From positions 59,959-123,958 of the forward strand of contig NZ_WBMR01000002.1 in assembly GCF_008923365.1 (NCBI RefSeq): a DNA stretch of 64,000 nucleotides. Direction: 5' to 3'. Position numbers and translations under genes: made by a program. Of this stretch, positions 15,944 to 24,101 are shown piece after piece (within the stretch, counting starts at the first letter, position 1; every line of letters starts with the position of its first letter). The stretch comes from Actinomadura montaniterrae. GTDB lineage: Bacteria; Actinomycetota; Actinomycetes; Streptosporangiales; Streptosporangiaceae. The notes under the pieces were generated by a model. It did not search any database. It was not told where the DNA came from and was given only the letters and a program-made list of their open reading frames with translations.

Positions 15944-16366
15944 CTAGGCGACCTTGACGATCTTGCATTCGATGCCCGCGGGTCCGATCGGAGCTTGCGC
16001 CGGGGTGGTTCCCGCGAAGGCCTTCGTGCCCCGGACGTCGAAGGTCTGCAGGCCGATCCGCTGGCGAGAGGCCGCGTCCAGAACCTCGACGGTGACCGCG
16101 TACCGCGTCGCGTTACCCGTGATCGTGCCGCTGATCGTCACCGTGCCCTGCGATCCGGTCGAGTTCACCTGGCATTCGACGTGCGTGCTGTAGTTCTTCG
16201 GGCCGAGGGACTGGGTGCTCGCTCCTCGCGCGCCGGTCAGGTAGAGCACGGCGAGCACTCCCGCGAGCCCCGCCACGGCCAAGGCGACGATCAAGAAGGT
16301 CTTCCGCCGGGGACGCGGGCGCGAGCCGTAGTCGTCATCGGCCATGGTCCACTCGTGAGTCGGCAT
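15944..16366 (-). CDS. Membrane-anchored FxLYD-like protein
   Basis: The 140-residue product has a charged N-terminus (DDDYGSRPRPRRK), one membrane helix (TFLIVALAVAGLAGVLAVLY) and an extracellular beta-domain of about 85 residues. The pattern TVTISGTITGN, YAVTVEVLDAASRQRIG resembles the FxLYD domain of small actinobacterial surface proteins. Two Cys (CQVN, ECKI) could form a disulfide. An internal ATG at 16345 is an equally good start. Role unknown. It is convergent with the DUF6236-like gene. Confidence 0.65.
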   Translation of the reverse strand: MPTHEWTMADDDYGSRPRPRRKTFLIVALAVAGLAGVLAVLYLTGARGASTQSLGPKNYSTHVECQVNSTGSQGTVTISGTITGNATRYAVTVEVLDAASRQRIGLQTFDVRGTKAFAGTTPAQAPIGPAGIECKIVKVA

Positions 16367-16489
16367 CGCTGTCCCGTCACCCTGATCGATCCTGCTCCGC
16401 GAAATCTGCGCAGGTCAGCATATAGCCGAACACGTGTGGGTTGATCTTGTCGGTCCGGTCCCGGGGGCCCCGCCGCCTGCGGCGCGGTC

Positions 16490-16957
16490 CTAGCCAAGAG
16501 GCCCGGTCAGGCGCGCATAGAGCCTCGCCAGGCCGGGCGGGGTGTAGGGCGGGGGTGTGGAGTGGCGCTCTCCGGCGGCCGGCGGCGCGAACACTCCAAC
16601 CGGATAGAAGAAGACCCGGCGTTCGGCGTCGTCCGTGCGCAGGTACACCTCCCAGTAGCGCAGCGACGCGTGCAGGGAGATCTCGGTGACGTCGTCCCAG
16701 GCGTAGCGCCAGCGGCGCAGCGCGCCCACGATCGTGACGCCCTGGTCGTCGACGATGGCGCGGCTGCGCAGCGCGGCGACGGCCGTCACGAGGGCCGCGG
16801 CGAGGACGGCCAGAAGGATGATCGCGCCGAGCGTCTCCAGGTACGCCAAGCCCCGGAGCAGTGCCCGCGTCAGCAGGCCGGCGCTGACGGCCAGGAACAC
16901 CACCAGCGCCGCCATGATCAACAGATAGCGGTGACAGCGCACGGTTCGTCGTTCCAT
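16490..16957 (-). CDS. Two-helix membrane protein with PH-like domain
   Basis: Starting at the ATG for MERRTVRCHR, the 155-residue product has two hydrophobic helices (LLIMAALVVFLAVSAGLL; LGAIILLAVLAAALVTAVA). A bacterial PH-like beta domain follows (AIVDDQGVTIVGALRRWRYA, WDDVTEISL, WEVYLRTDD). The design matches the common PH-domain membrane proteins of actinobacteria, whose function is unknown. A longer frame to 17029 exists, but the added part is not protein-like. Confidence 0.7.
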   Translation of the reverse strand: MERRTVRCHRYLLIMAALVVFLAVSAGLLTRALLRGLAYLETLGAIILLAVLAAALVTAVAALRSRAIVDDQGVTIVGALRRWRYAWDDVTEISLHASLRYWEVYLRTDDAERRVFFYPVGVFAPPAAGERHSTPPPYTPPGLARLYARLTGPLG

Positions 16958-17297
16958 GCGGCAGATGTCTAGCAGCTTCGGGGACGAGCACACGGCCCCG
17001 CCCGTGTGGAAGGGTGCGTTCCAGATCACCAGTGGGTGCGGGAGGACGTGCGGGTGTCCAGCGAGAAACCGAAGCCGCGGTCGCGGCGCTCGGCGCGGGC
17101 CTGGCCGAAGGGCTGATGGCGATCCACGTGCTGCTCGCGCAGGACGGGCCCCGCATCATCGAGCCCGGCGACGGCGGAAACGCACCGGCCGTCCCCTGGA
17201 CGCCCATGAGCGTCCGGCCGGCAACCTGATTCGTGACGGCCGGTGGCCGCGGGTCGCCGCGTGGTCGGGGCCGCTCTGGAATCTCGCAGGCACCGGG
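16958..17297. other. Intergenic region with a coding-like stretch
   Basis: This 340-bp interval separates the PH-like gene from the luciferase-like gene. A plus-strand frame at about 17070-17229 reads EAAVAALGAGLAEGLMAIHV, then LLAQDGPRIIEPGDGG, and stops at 17229. It has coding-like composition but no start with a ribosome-binding site and no family I know. It may be a relic. The remainder should contain both divergent promoters; no clear operator is visible. Confidence 0.3.
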
Positions 17298-18335
17298 ATG
17301 GTTGATGCCGGTGTGAAGAAGATCGGTTTTCTCTCGTTCGGACACTGGAGCGACGGCGCGGGCTCGCGGACGCGGTCGGCGGCGGACGCACTGCTGCAGT
17401 CGGTCGATCTCGCCGTGGCCGCGGAGGAACTCGGCGCCGACGGCGCCTACTTCCGGGTACACCATTTCGCCAGGCAGCTGGCCTCTCCCTTCCCGCTGCT
17501 GTCCGCGATCGGCGCGAAGACGTCCCGCATCGAGATCGGCACCGGCGTGATCGACATGCGGTACGAGAACCCGATGTACTTCGCCGAGGACGCCGGCGCC
17601 GCCGACCTGATCTCCGGCGGGCGGCTGCAGCTCGGCATCAGCCGGGGATCGCCGGAGCAGGTCATCGACGGATGGCGGTACTTCGGGTACGAGCCGCCCG
17701 AGGGCGACACCGACGCCGACATGGCGCGCAAGCACACCGAGGTCCTGCTCACGGTGCTGCAGGGCCGGGGCTTCGCCCAGCCGAACCCGCGCCCCATGTT
17801 CCCCAACCCGCCCGGGCTGCTGCGCATCGAGCCGCATTCCGCAGGGCTGCGCGACCGCATCTGGTGGGGCTCGAGCTCCAACGCCACCGGCGTGTGGGCG
17901 GCCGAGCTGGGCATGAACCTGCAAAGCTCCACGCTCAAGAACGATGAGACCGGCGAGCCGCTGCACGTCCAGCAGCGCAAGCAGATCGAGGCCTACCGGC
18001 AGGCGTGGAAGGACGCCGGGCACCAGCGCGAGCCGCGTGTCTCGGTCAGCCGCAGCATCTTCGCGCTGACCAGCGATCTGGACCGCGCCTACTTCGGCCG
18101 GAACGCCGACTCGGGCGACCACATCGGAATGATCGACGAGAACACCAGGGCGGTCTTCGGACGCTCGTACGCGGCCGAACCCGACGTGCTGGTCAAGCAG
18201 CTCGCCGACGACGAGGCCATTCAGGCCGCGGACACGCTGCTGCTCACGGTCCCCAACCAGCTCGGTGTGGACTACAACGCGCACGTCCTGGAGAACATCC
18301 TGACCCACGTGGCACCCGAACTCGGCTGGCGCTGA
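17298..18335 (+). CDS. LLM-class flavin/F420-dependent oxidoreductase
   Basis: A 345-residue bacterial-luciferase-like protein. The first strand is KKIGFLSFGHW, then GADGAYFRVHHFARQ, ASPFPLLSAIGAKTSRIEIGTGVIDMRYENP, and LISGGRLQLGISRGSPEQ. These are the hallmarks of the luciferase-like monooxygenase group whose members carry the His-containing segment after strand 2. The substrate is not predictable. The ATG follows GGCACCGGG; a GTG five codons later is an alternative. It appears monocistronic. Confidence 0.87.
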   Translation: MVDAGVKKIGFLSFGHWSDGAGSRTRSAADALLQSVDLAVAAEELGADGAYFRVHHFARQLASPFPLLSAIGAKTSRIEIGTGVIDMRYENPMYFAEDAGAADLISGGRLQLGISRGSPEQVIDGWRYFGYEPPEGDTDADMARKHTEVLLTVLQGRGFAQPNPRPMFPNPPGLLRIEPHSAGLRDRIWWGSSSNATGVWAAELGMNLQSSTLKNDETGEPLHVQQRKQIEAYRQAWKDAGHQREPRVSVSRSIFALTSDLDRAYFGRNADSGDHIGMIDENTRAVFGRSYAAEPDVLVKQLADDEAIQAADTLLLTVPNQLGVDYNAHVLENILTHVAPELGWR

Positions 18336-18407
18336 GGCCGCACCCGACCCCTCCGGCCACGGCACGAACGCCCGGCCGGATCTGCGGCCGGTGCGGCGCG
18401 CCTGCGG

Positions 18408-18815
18408 TCATCCGGCCAAGAGGATCACGATCACGAGCGCCAGCATCACGAGGGGCACGAGAGCGAGGATCGCGAGTTGGAGCAGGCAGCCGCGCTGCTT
18501 CACGGTGCCGGGGGCTCCGATGGTGCCCGCCAGGTACAGGGCCGCAGGGCCGCGGTACTCCAGCTCAGCCGGCTGCTCAGGGGTGAGGACCGTGGCGGCG
18601 ACCCCGGCCTGGCCGCCTCCCTGTGACACGCTGACGTGCACCGGCCTGTCCGCCGGGATCTCGAAGGCCGCACTCCCCCAACCCTGGTGGTAGTGGGCGC
18701 CGTCGACACCGACGGTGAGGCCCGCCTTGGCGACCACCCCGCGACGCGTGTGGAGGCGCAGGACCCGCGTGGGCCCGTTGTGGTCGCCGACGTACGGGAT
18801 AGGCGTCTCGCTCAT
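18408..18815 (-). CDS. Small C-tail-anchored protein
   Basis: A 135-residue protein starting MSETPIPYVGD. It has a beta-rich N-terminal domain (VLRLHTRRGVVAKAGLTVGV, FEIPADRPVHVSVSQGG, AELEYRGPAALYLAGTIG) and a single C-terminal membrane helix (LAILALVPLVMLALVIVILL), so the domain faces the cytoplasm and is held by a tail anchor. I do not recognise a named family. ATGs a few codons upstream (18824, 18854) are alternatives. It is divergent from the LLM gene at 19061. Confidence 0.6.
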   Translation of the reverse strand: MSETPIPYVGDHNGPTRVLRLHTRRGVVAKAGLTVGVDGAHYHQGWGSAAFEIPADRPVHVSVSQGGGQAGVAATVLTPEQPAELEYRGPAALYLAGTIGAPGTVKQRGCLLQLAILALVPLVMLALVIVILLAG

Positions 18816-19060
18816 GCCCGCCATCGTTACCACGAGGCCCCGCTGCCGGACCACCCCCGCGCGCCACCGTCAGCACGCCCCGCCCCGATGCCGAACCGGA
18901 GTCGCGCAGTTGGGACGCGGACGTCCGGCGTCCCGAAAAGATCCCCGGCAGAATTCTCGGGAGGCGGTGTCGGATCGGGGCATCGGCGTTCGTAGCAAGG
19001 GTGAGGCACCGACCATGGCGCCCCGGCGGAGCCGGAACCACAATGGTGAGGACGGGAACG

Positions 19061-19897
19061 ATGACCGATTCAACGGCGAACGGCGGAACCAAGCCCTTCA
19101 GGTTCGGGGTCGTCGCCCCGCTCAGAACGGACCTGCCGACATGGCGAGACCGGCTGCACCGCATCGCGGACAGCGGATACTCCACGCTGCTGATGCCCGA
19201 CGTCCCGCAATGGCAGCCGGCGCCGGCCCCCACGCTGGCCGTCGCGGCCACCCTCACCGGCCTGCGGGTCGGCAGCTGGGTGTACGCCTCCCCGCTGCGC
19301 CCGGCTTGGAGCACCGCGTGGGAGGCGCACTCGCTGTCGGTGCTCACCGAGGGTCGCTTCGAGATGGGCATCGGCACCGGCCGGCCCGGCATCGAAGACG
19401 AACTCCGCGACCTGGGACTGCCCGCCGTCCCGCCGAGCGAGCGGTTGACGCAGGTGCGTGAGACCGTGACGGCGCTGCGGGATCTCGACGGTCCCGACCT
19501 GCACACGCCGGTGGTGATGGCCGTGCGCGGGCCGAAGGCGCAGGCACTGGCGGCCGACCTCGCGGACACCGTCGCCGTCGCGCTGATGCCGGGAGACGAG
19601 CGGGACGAGATCACCCGAATGGTCCGCGACTTCCGCGCCCGCGTCACCCGGGACGTCGAACTCGCGCAGCACGTGGCGGTGATCGGCGACGCCGTCGCGC
19701 CGTTCATGGCGCCCCCCGACACCGACACTGCCGCGCTTCACGCCGCGGATTCGCTGGCGGTACTTCCGGAGGACCCTGCGGCGGCCGCCGAGGAGATCCA
19801 GCGGCGGCGCGAGGAGCTCGGCTTCTCCTACTTCGTCTTCGGCGCCGACTTCGCCGACACGCTCGCCCCGGTCGTAGCCGACCTGGCCGGACACTAG
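19061..19897 (+). CDS. LLM-class F420-dependent oxidoreductase
   Basis: A 278-residue luciferase-like enzyme with FRFGVVAPLRTDLPTWRDR, SLSVLTEGRFEMGIGTGRPG and a C-terminal LGFSYFVFGADFADTLAPVV. It is shorter than the other two in the window and lacks part of the usual insertion, as in the TIGR03621-like F420 subgroup (from memory). The start is the ATG after GGACGGGAACG. The next gene is a PLP enzyme 172 bp downstream, so a shared transcript is uncertain. Confidence 0.85.
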   Translation: MTDSTANGGTKPFRFGVVAPLRTDLPTWRDRLHRIADSGYSTLLMPDVPQWQPAPAPTLAVAATLTGLRVGSWVYASPLRPAWSTAWEAHSLSVLTEGRFEMGIGTGRPGIEDELRDLGLPAVPPSERLTQVRETVTALRDLDGPDLHTPVVMAVRGPKAQALAADLADTVAVALMPGDERDEITRMVRDFRARVTRDVELAQHVAVIGDAVAPFMAPPDTDTAALHAADSLAVLPEDPAAAAEEIQRRREELGFSYFVFGADFADTLAPVVADLAGH

Positions 19898-20069
19898 CCC
19901 CGGGACTCCGGCCGGCTGATCGCGGTCCACCACATGCGCTGGGAGCCGCACTTCCGGGCCGTCCCGGACATGGTGCCGGCTTGTGAGGGCCAGCTGCCAC
20001 AGGCACCTCGCCGACGGCCGGCGGGCAGGTCGAGGCGAATACTGAGAGCCGGACAGGTCGGGAGGGCAC

Positions 20070-21071
20070 ATGCTGGTCGAGGAACTTCAGACGCCGGCGC
20101 TGCTGGTCGAGCGGGCGGTGCTCCGGCACAACCTCGACACGATGAGCGCGGCGCTGCCGGGGCTGCGGCTCCGGCCGCACGTCAAGGCGCACAAGTGTAC
20201 GAGTCTGGCCCGGCTCCAGCACGCCAACGGGCATCGGGGCTTCACGTGCGCGACGATCCGCGAGGTCGAGGCGATGGCCGCGGCCGGCCTCGGCGAGGAC
20301 CTCCTGCTGGCCAACGAGGTGCTCGACACCCGCCGCCTGGGACGCCTCGTCCAGGACGGGCACCGGGTGACGGTCGCCGTGGACTCGGCCGAGACGATCG
20401 AAGCGGCCGCCGCCGGCGGGGTACGCGAGGTCGTCATCGACGTCAACGTCGGGCTGCCGCGATGCGGCTGCGCGCCCGCCGCCGCCGGCTCCCTCGCCGA
20501 CCTCGCCCGCAAGACTGGGCTGTCTGTACGCGGTGTCATGGGCTACGAGGGGCACCTCATGCTCGTGCAGTCGCAGGACGAGCGCCGGGAACAGACCGGA
20601 CAGGCGATGGAGCAGTTGCTCGCCGCGAGCGCCGACGTCGGCGGTGACCTGATCAGCGCCGGCGGGACCGGCACCTACGCCGTCAACACCTGGGCCACCG
20701 AGATCCAGGCCGGCTCCTACGCCCTCATGGACACCGCCTACCAGAAGCTCGGGCAGCCGTTCCAGCAGGCCCTATCCGTCCTGGGACGGGTCATCTCGGT
20801 GTCGCCCGAATGGGCCGTCGTCGATGTCGGGCTGAAGTCGCTCAGCCTCGACCACGGGCTCCCCAGCATCGAAGGCGCGAAGGTCTGGTTCTGCTCTGAC
20901 GAGCACACCACGTTCAGCACCGAAGACGGCACACGGCCCGCGGTGGGCGACCTCATCCGCGTACTGCCCGCCCACGTCGACCCGACCGTGGCCCTCCACG
21001 ACACCCTCTACCTGGTCGACGGCGAACAGGTGCTTGAGCGATGGCCGGTCGACATGCGCGGCTGGCAATGA
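20070..21071 (+). CDS. D-threonine-aldolase/D-serine-dehydratase-like PLP enzyme
   Basis: A 333-residue fold-type III PLP enzyme. The N-terminal barrel begins with TPALLVERAVLRHNLDTM and carries the PLP lysine in RPHVKAHKC. The C-terminal domain has the metal-site segment PAHVDPTVALHD. In this family the His-x-Asp pair is typical of D-threonine aldolases and His-x-Cys of D-serine dehydratases (from memory), so an aldolase acting on D-beta-hydroxy amino acids is favoured. The ATG follows GGGAGGGC. No linked gene clarifies the pathway. Confidence 0.85.
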   Translation: MLVEELQTPALLVERAVLRHNLDTMSAALPGLRLRPHVKAHKCTSLARLQHANGHRGFTCATIREVEAMAAAGLGEDLLLANEVLDTRRLGRLVQDGHRVTVAVDSAETIEAAAAGGVREVVIDVNVGLPRCGCAPAAAGSLADLARKTGLSVRGVMGYEGHLMLVQSQDERREQTGQAMEQLLAASADVGGDLISAGGTGTYAVNTWATEIQAGSYALMDTAYQKLGQPFQQALSVLGRVISVSPEWAVVDVGLKSLSLDHGLPSIEGAKVWFCSDEHTTFSTEDGTRPAVGDLIRVLPAHVDPTVALHDTLYLVDGEQVLERWPVDMRGWQ

Positions 21072-21240
21072 TCGCCGCTCTGCCGCCGGGCGAGGATCAA
21101 AGGGCGGTGAGCCCGATCTCGACGTAGGACTGATTTGTTCACTCTGGGTAGTCAATTCCATGGTCTGTTCGGGTCGGCTACCGGCCGCGGCCAGCGGGGC
21201 CGCACGAACAGGCACGCCACGTATGTGACAAGGAGTGAAC

Positions 21241-22215
21241 ATGACCGATCTGCCGCCGCCGATCACCCCTTTCCTCGAGCCCGCCGCCAAGGCGCTGACC
21301 GAGGCGACCGATCCGCACCCCCGGATCTATGAGGTCCCGCCGGAGAAGGGCCGGGAGATCCTGCTCGGCCTGCAGAGCGACACCAGCGTGCCCCGTCCGG
21401 ACGTCGACGAGGAGTGGGGCGAGGTCGACACCGGCCAGTGGGGCACGGTCCGCACCCGCATCATCCGCCCCAAGGGGGCGAGCGGGCCGCTGCCGGTGAT
21501 GTTCTACATCCACGGCGCCGGCTGGGTCTTCGGCGACGAGAAGACCCACGACCGCCTCTTCCGCGAACTGGCCGTCGGCGCGGGCGCCGCGGGCGTCTTC
21601 CCCGTCTACGACCGGGCGCCGGAGGCCAGGTATCCCACCCAGGTCGAGCAGAACTACGCGGTGGGCCAGTGGGTGATGGAGCACGGCGCCGAGCACGGCC
21701 TGGACACCACGCGCGTCGCCGTCGCCGGCGAGTCGGTCGGCGGCTGCATGTCGGCGGTGTTCGCACTGATGAACAAGCAGCGCGGCGGGATCGACCTCAA
21801 GGCGCAGGTCCTGCTCTACCCGGTGACCAACGCCGACTTCGACACCCCGTCCTACCTGCAGTTCGCCGAGGGCTACTACCTGACCCGCGACGGCATGAAG
21901 TGGTTCTGGGACGCCTACGCCCCCGACCCGTCACGGCGCACCGAGGTGTACGCCTCCCCGCTCCAGGCCTCCCTGGACGAACTGAGGGGACTGCCCACCA
22001 CCCTGCTCATCACCGACGAGGCCGACGTACTGCGCGACGAAGGCGAGCAATACGCCAACAAGCTGCGCGAGGCAGGAGTGGACGTCACCGCGGTCCGGGT
22101 CGCCGGCATGGTCCACGACTTCCTCCTGCTGGACAGCCTGCGCGACACCCGAGCCACCAACGTCGCCCGCAAACTCGCCGTGGACGCTCTCAGAACGGCA
22201 CTGCACGGCGACTGA
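21241..22215 (+). CDS. Alpha/beta hydrolase (hormone-sensitive-lipase type)
   Basis: The 324-residue product has the oxyanion-hole motif YIHGAGWVFGDEKTHD, the nucleophile elbow GESVGG (GDSAGG in most relatives), the acid in LLITDEADVLRDEG and the His in MVHDFLLLD, a complete triad for the alpha/beta hydrolase-3 family of esterases. It is cytoplasmic and has no signal. The ATG is chosen because AAGGAG lies six bases before it; a GTG two codons upstream sits on that site. Probably an esterase for short acyl substrates. Confidence 0.88.
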   Translation: MTDLPPPITPFLEPAAKALTEATDPHPRIYEVPPEKGREILLGLQSDTSVPRPDVDEEWGEVDTGQWGTVRTRIIRPKGASGPLPVMFYIHGAGWVFGDEKTHDRLFRELAVGAGAAGVFPVYDRAPEARYPTQVEQNYAVGQWVMEHGAEHGLDTTRVAVAGESVGGCMSAVFALMNKQRGGIDLKAQVLLYPVTNADFDTPSYLQFAEGYYLTRDGMKWFWDAYAPDPSRRTEVYASPLQASLDELRGLPTTLLITDEADVLRDEGEQYANKLREAGVDVTAVRVAGMVHDFLLLDSLRDTRATNVARKLAVDALRTALHGD

Positions 22216-22357
22216 GCCGGCCGCGTGGCCGCACCGATGACGCACGCGCACGAACCGGGTCCGCCGGCGCCCCATGCCGCCGGGCCCGGCCTGCTCTCGC
22301 GCCGGAAGACCCGCCGCGGCGCGTTCCTCCACCGCCGAACTCCGCCGCCCCGAGCGC

Positions 22358-22398
22358 TATTTTAGAACTAGATATTAGAAAAACGTTCCAATACTCTG
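22358..22398. promoter_or_regulatory. AT-rich element before the DHA2 exporter
   Basis: A sharply AT-rich island, TATTTTAGAACTAGATATTA followed by GAAAAACGTTCCAATACTCT, stands 29-69 bp before the exporter start in otherwise GC-rich DNA. TTAGAA occurs twice and AACGTT is a small palindrome. It is very likely promoter and operator sequence for the transporter; the regulator is not adjacent. The remaining 22216-22357 shows nothing I can assign. Confidence 0.5.
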
Positions 22399-22426
22399 GG
22401 TTCATGGGCCGCACGGAGGGACGAGC

Positions 22427-23995
22427 GTGAGCTGTCCCGCGCACGTCGACACCGACCGTCCCCACCTCACCGCCGTTCCCTCCCGCAACGCCTGGTGGAC
22501 GCTGTCGGTGGTGACCATGGCCAGCGTATTGATGGGCTTGGGCGGCAACTCGCTCAACGTCGCGCTGCCCGCGGTGGTCCGCCATTTCCGTGCCGGATCG
22601 GTGCAGGCGAGCTGGATCCTGCTGTCCTTCATGCTGGCCAACACGGTGCTGATCATCGTCTTCGGCCGCTTCGCCGACATGTTCGGGCGACGGGCCATGT
22701 ACCTGGCCGGGCTCGCCGCCTACACGCTGGGGAGCCTCCTGCTCGGCTTCGCGCCGACGGCCTGGACCGTGGTGGGGCTGCGGGTGCTGCAGGCCGCCGG
22801 GGCCGCGATGCTGCTGGCCAACAGCGCGGCCATCCTCACCGACGTCTTCCCGCGCGAGCACCTCGGCCGCGCCATGGGCGTGTACACCGCGGGCTTCTCC
22901 ATCGCCCAACTCGCCGGCCCCACCCTCGGCGGCTTCCTGGTCGACGACTTCGGCTGGCGCTGGGTGTTCTGGTACAACGTCCCGTTCGGCCTGGTGTGCC
23001 TGGCCTGGGGCGCGGCCGTACTGCGGCCGGCCGAACCCGCCCGCGGCGAACGGGGCGTCGACGTGCCGGGCAACATCCTGATCCTGGCCGGTCTCGGCGG
23101 CCTGCTCTTCGGCCTGTCGCAGGCCGGCGACCTCGGCTGGACCAGCCCGCTCGTGCTGGGCGGTGTCGGCGTGTTCGCGGTCCTGCTGCCGGTCTTCATC
23201 ACCGTCGAGCGGCGCAGCCCGCACCCGGTCGTCGACACCGTCCTCTTCCGCGACCGGCCGTTCGCCCTCGGCATCCTCGCCACGTTCCTGGACGCGACCG
23301 CCCGGATAGGCGCCGTCCTGCTGATGGCCCTGTTCTTCCAGGCCGTCCAAGGAGACGACGCCGTCACCGCCGGGCTGAAGGTCCTCGCGATGCCGGCGAT
23401 CGCGGTCGTCGCCTCCACCGGATCGGGCTTCCTGCAGCGCGGCATGGACGCCCGCACCATGGCCGCGCTCGCCTCCGCACTGACGACCCTCGGCCTGGTC
23501 GTCCTGCTGGTCGCGGTGTCACCTCACACCGGCTACTGGCCGATCATGCTGGGCCTGATGCTCATGGGCGCCGGATCGGGCGCCTTCCTCCCCGCGAACG
23601 CCACCGCGCTGCTGCGCGCCCTGCCGTCCCACCGCCTCGGCATCGTCAACGCGATGCGCCTGATGATCATGAACATCGGGATCGTCGTCAGCACCGCGCT
23701 GGCCTTCCCCATCATCACCGCCCCCGTGGCGGCGCCCCTGCGCGACCACGTCTTCGCCGGGACTTTGTCGCAGGTCTCCGCGTCGGGCGTGGCCCAGCTC
23801 GTCACCGGCTACCGGTACGCCCTCGGTCTGATGGCGAGCCTCTCGGCCCTGGCCATGCTCTCCTGCTACGCCGCACGCCGCTCCGGCAGGACGACGTCAT
23901 ATCACGCTCGCAGTCCGCGCCGCGGTCCATGCGCTCTTCGCCGCGTCACCGGTGGTGTCGCAGGCGCCGGCCGCCTCCCCGAGCGGAAAAGCTGA
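22427..23995 (+). CDS. MFS drug exporter, 14-TM DHA2 (EmrB/QacA) family
   Basis: A 522-residue membrane protein with about fourteen helices. Motif A (FADMFGRRAMYLAG) follows helix 2, and motif C-like GPTLGGFLVDDFGWRWVFW is the standard DHA2 signature. It should export drugs or lipophilic toxins using protons. The GTG start follows GGAGGGACGAGC. The last ~40 residues (after the final helix) are Arg/Ser-rich and probably cytoplasmic or an artefact of a lost stop. The AT-rich element upstream should set its control. Confidence 0.9.
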   Translation: MSCPAHVDTDRPHLTAVPSRNAWWTLSVVTMASVLMGLGGNSLNVALPAVVRHFRAGSVQASWILLSFMLANTVLIIVFGRFADMFGRRAMYLAGLAAYTLGSLLLGFAPTAWTVVGLRVLQAAGAAMLLANSAAILTDVFPREHLGRAMGVYTAGFSIAQLAGPTLGGFLVDDFGWRWVFWYNVPFGLVCLAWGAAVLRPAEPARGERGVDVPGNILILAGLGGLLFGLSQAGDLGWTSPLVLGGVGVFAVLLPVFITVERRSPHPVVDTVLFRDRPFALGILATFLDATARIGAVLLMALFFQAVQGDDAVTAGLKVLAMPAIAVVASTGSGFLQRGMDARTMAALASALTTLGLVVLLVAVSPHTGYWPIMLGLMLMGAGSGAFLPANATALLRALPSHRLGIVNAMRLMIMNIGIVVSTALAFPIITAPVAAPLRDHVFAGTLSQVSASGVAQLVTGYRYALGLMASLSALAMLSCYAARRSGRTTSYHARSPRRGPCALRRVTGGVAGAGRLPERKS

Positions 23996-24101
23996 CCAGG
24001 GGTCTGGTCGGCGGACAGGCGTGCGCGTTTGTGTGACACTCGCTTCGGGCCCGGGCCGTCCCCGTGCGCCGGTGGCTTCGTGCTCCGTGAGGGAGGGTGT
24101 C

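Noticed and set aside
22358-22398. The AT-rich island as a mobile-element or phage attachment end
   Set aside because: No terminal repeats, target duplications or recombinase genes are present; promoter use is simpler.
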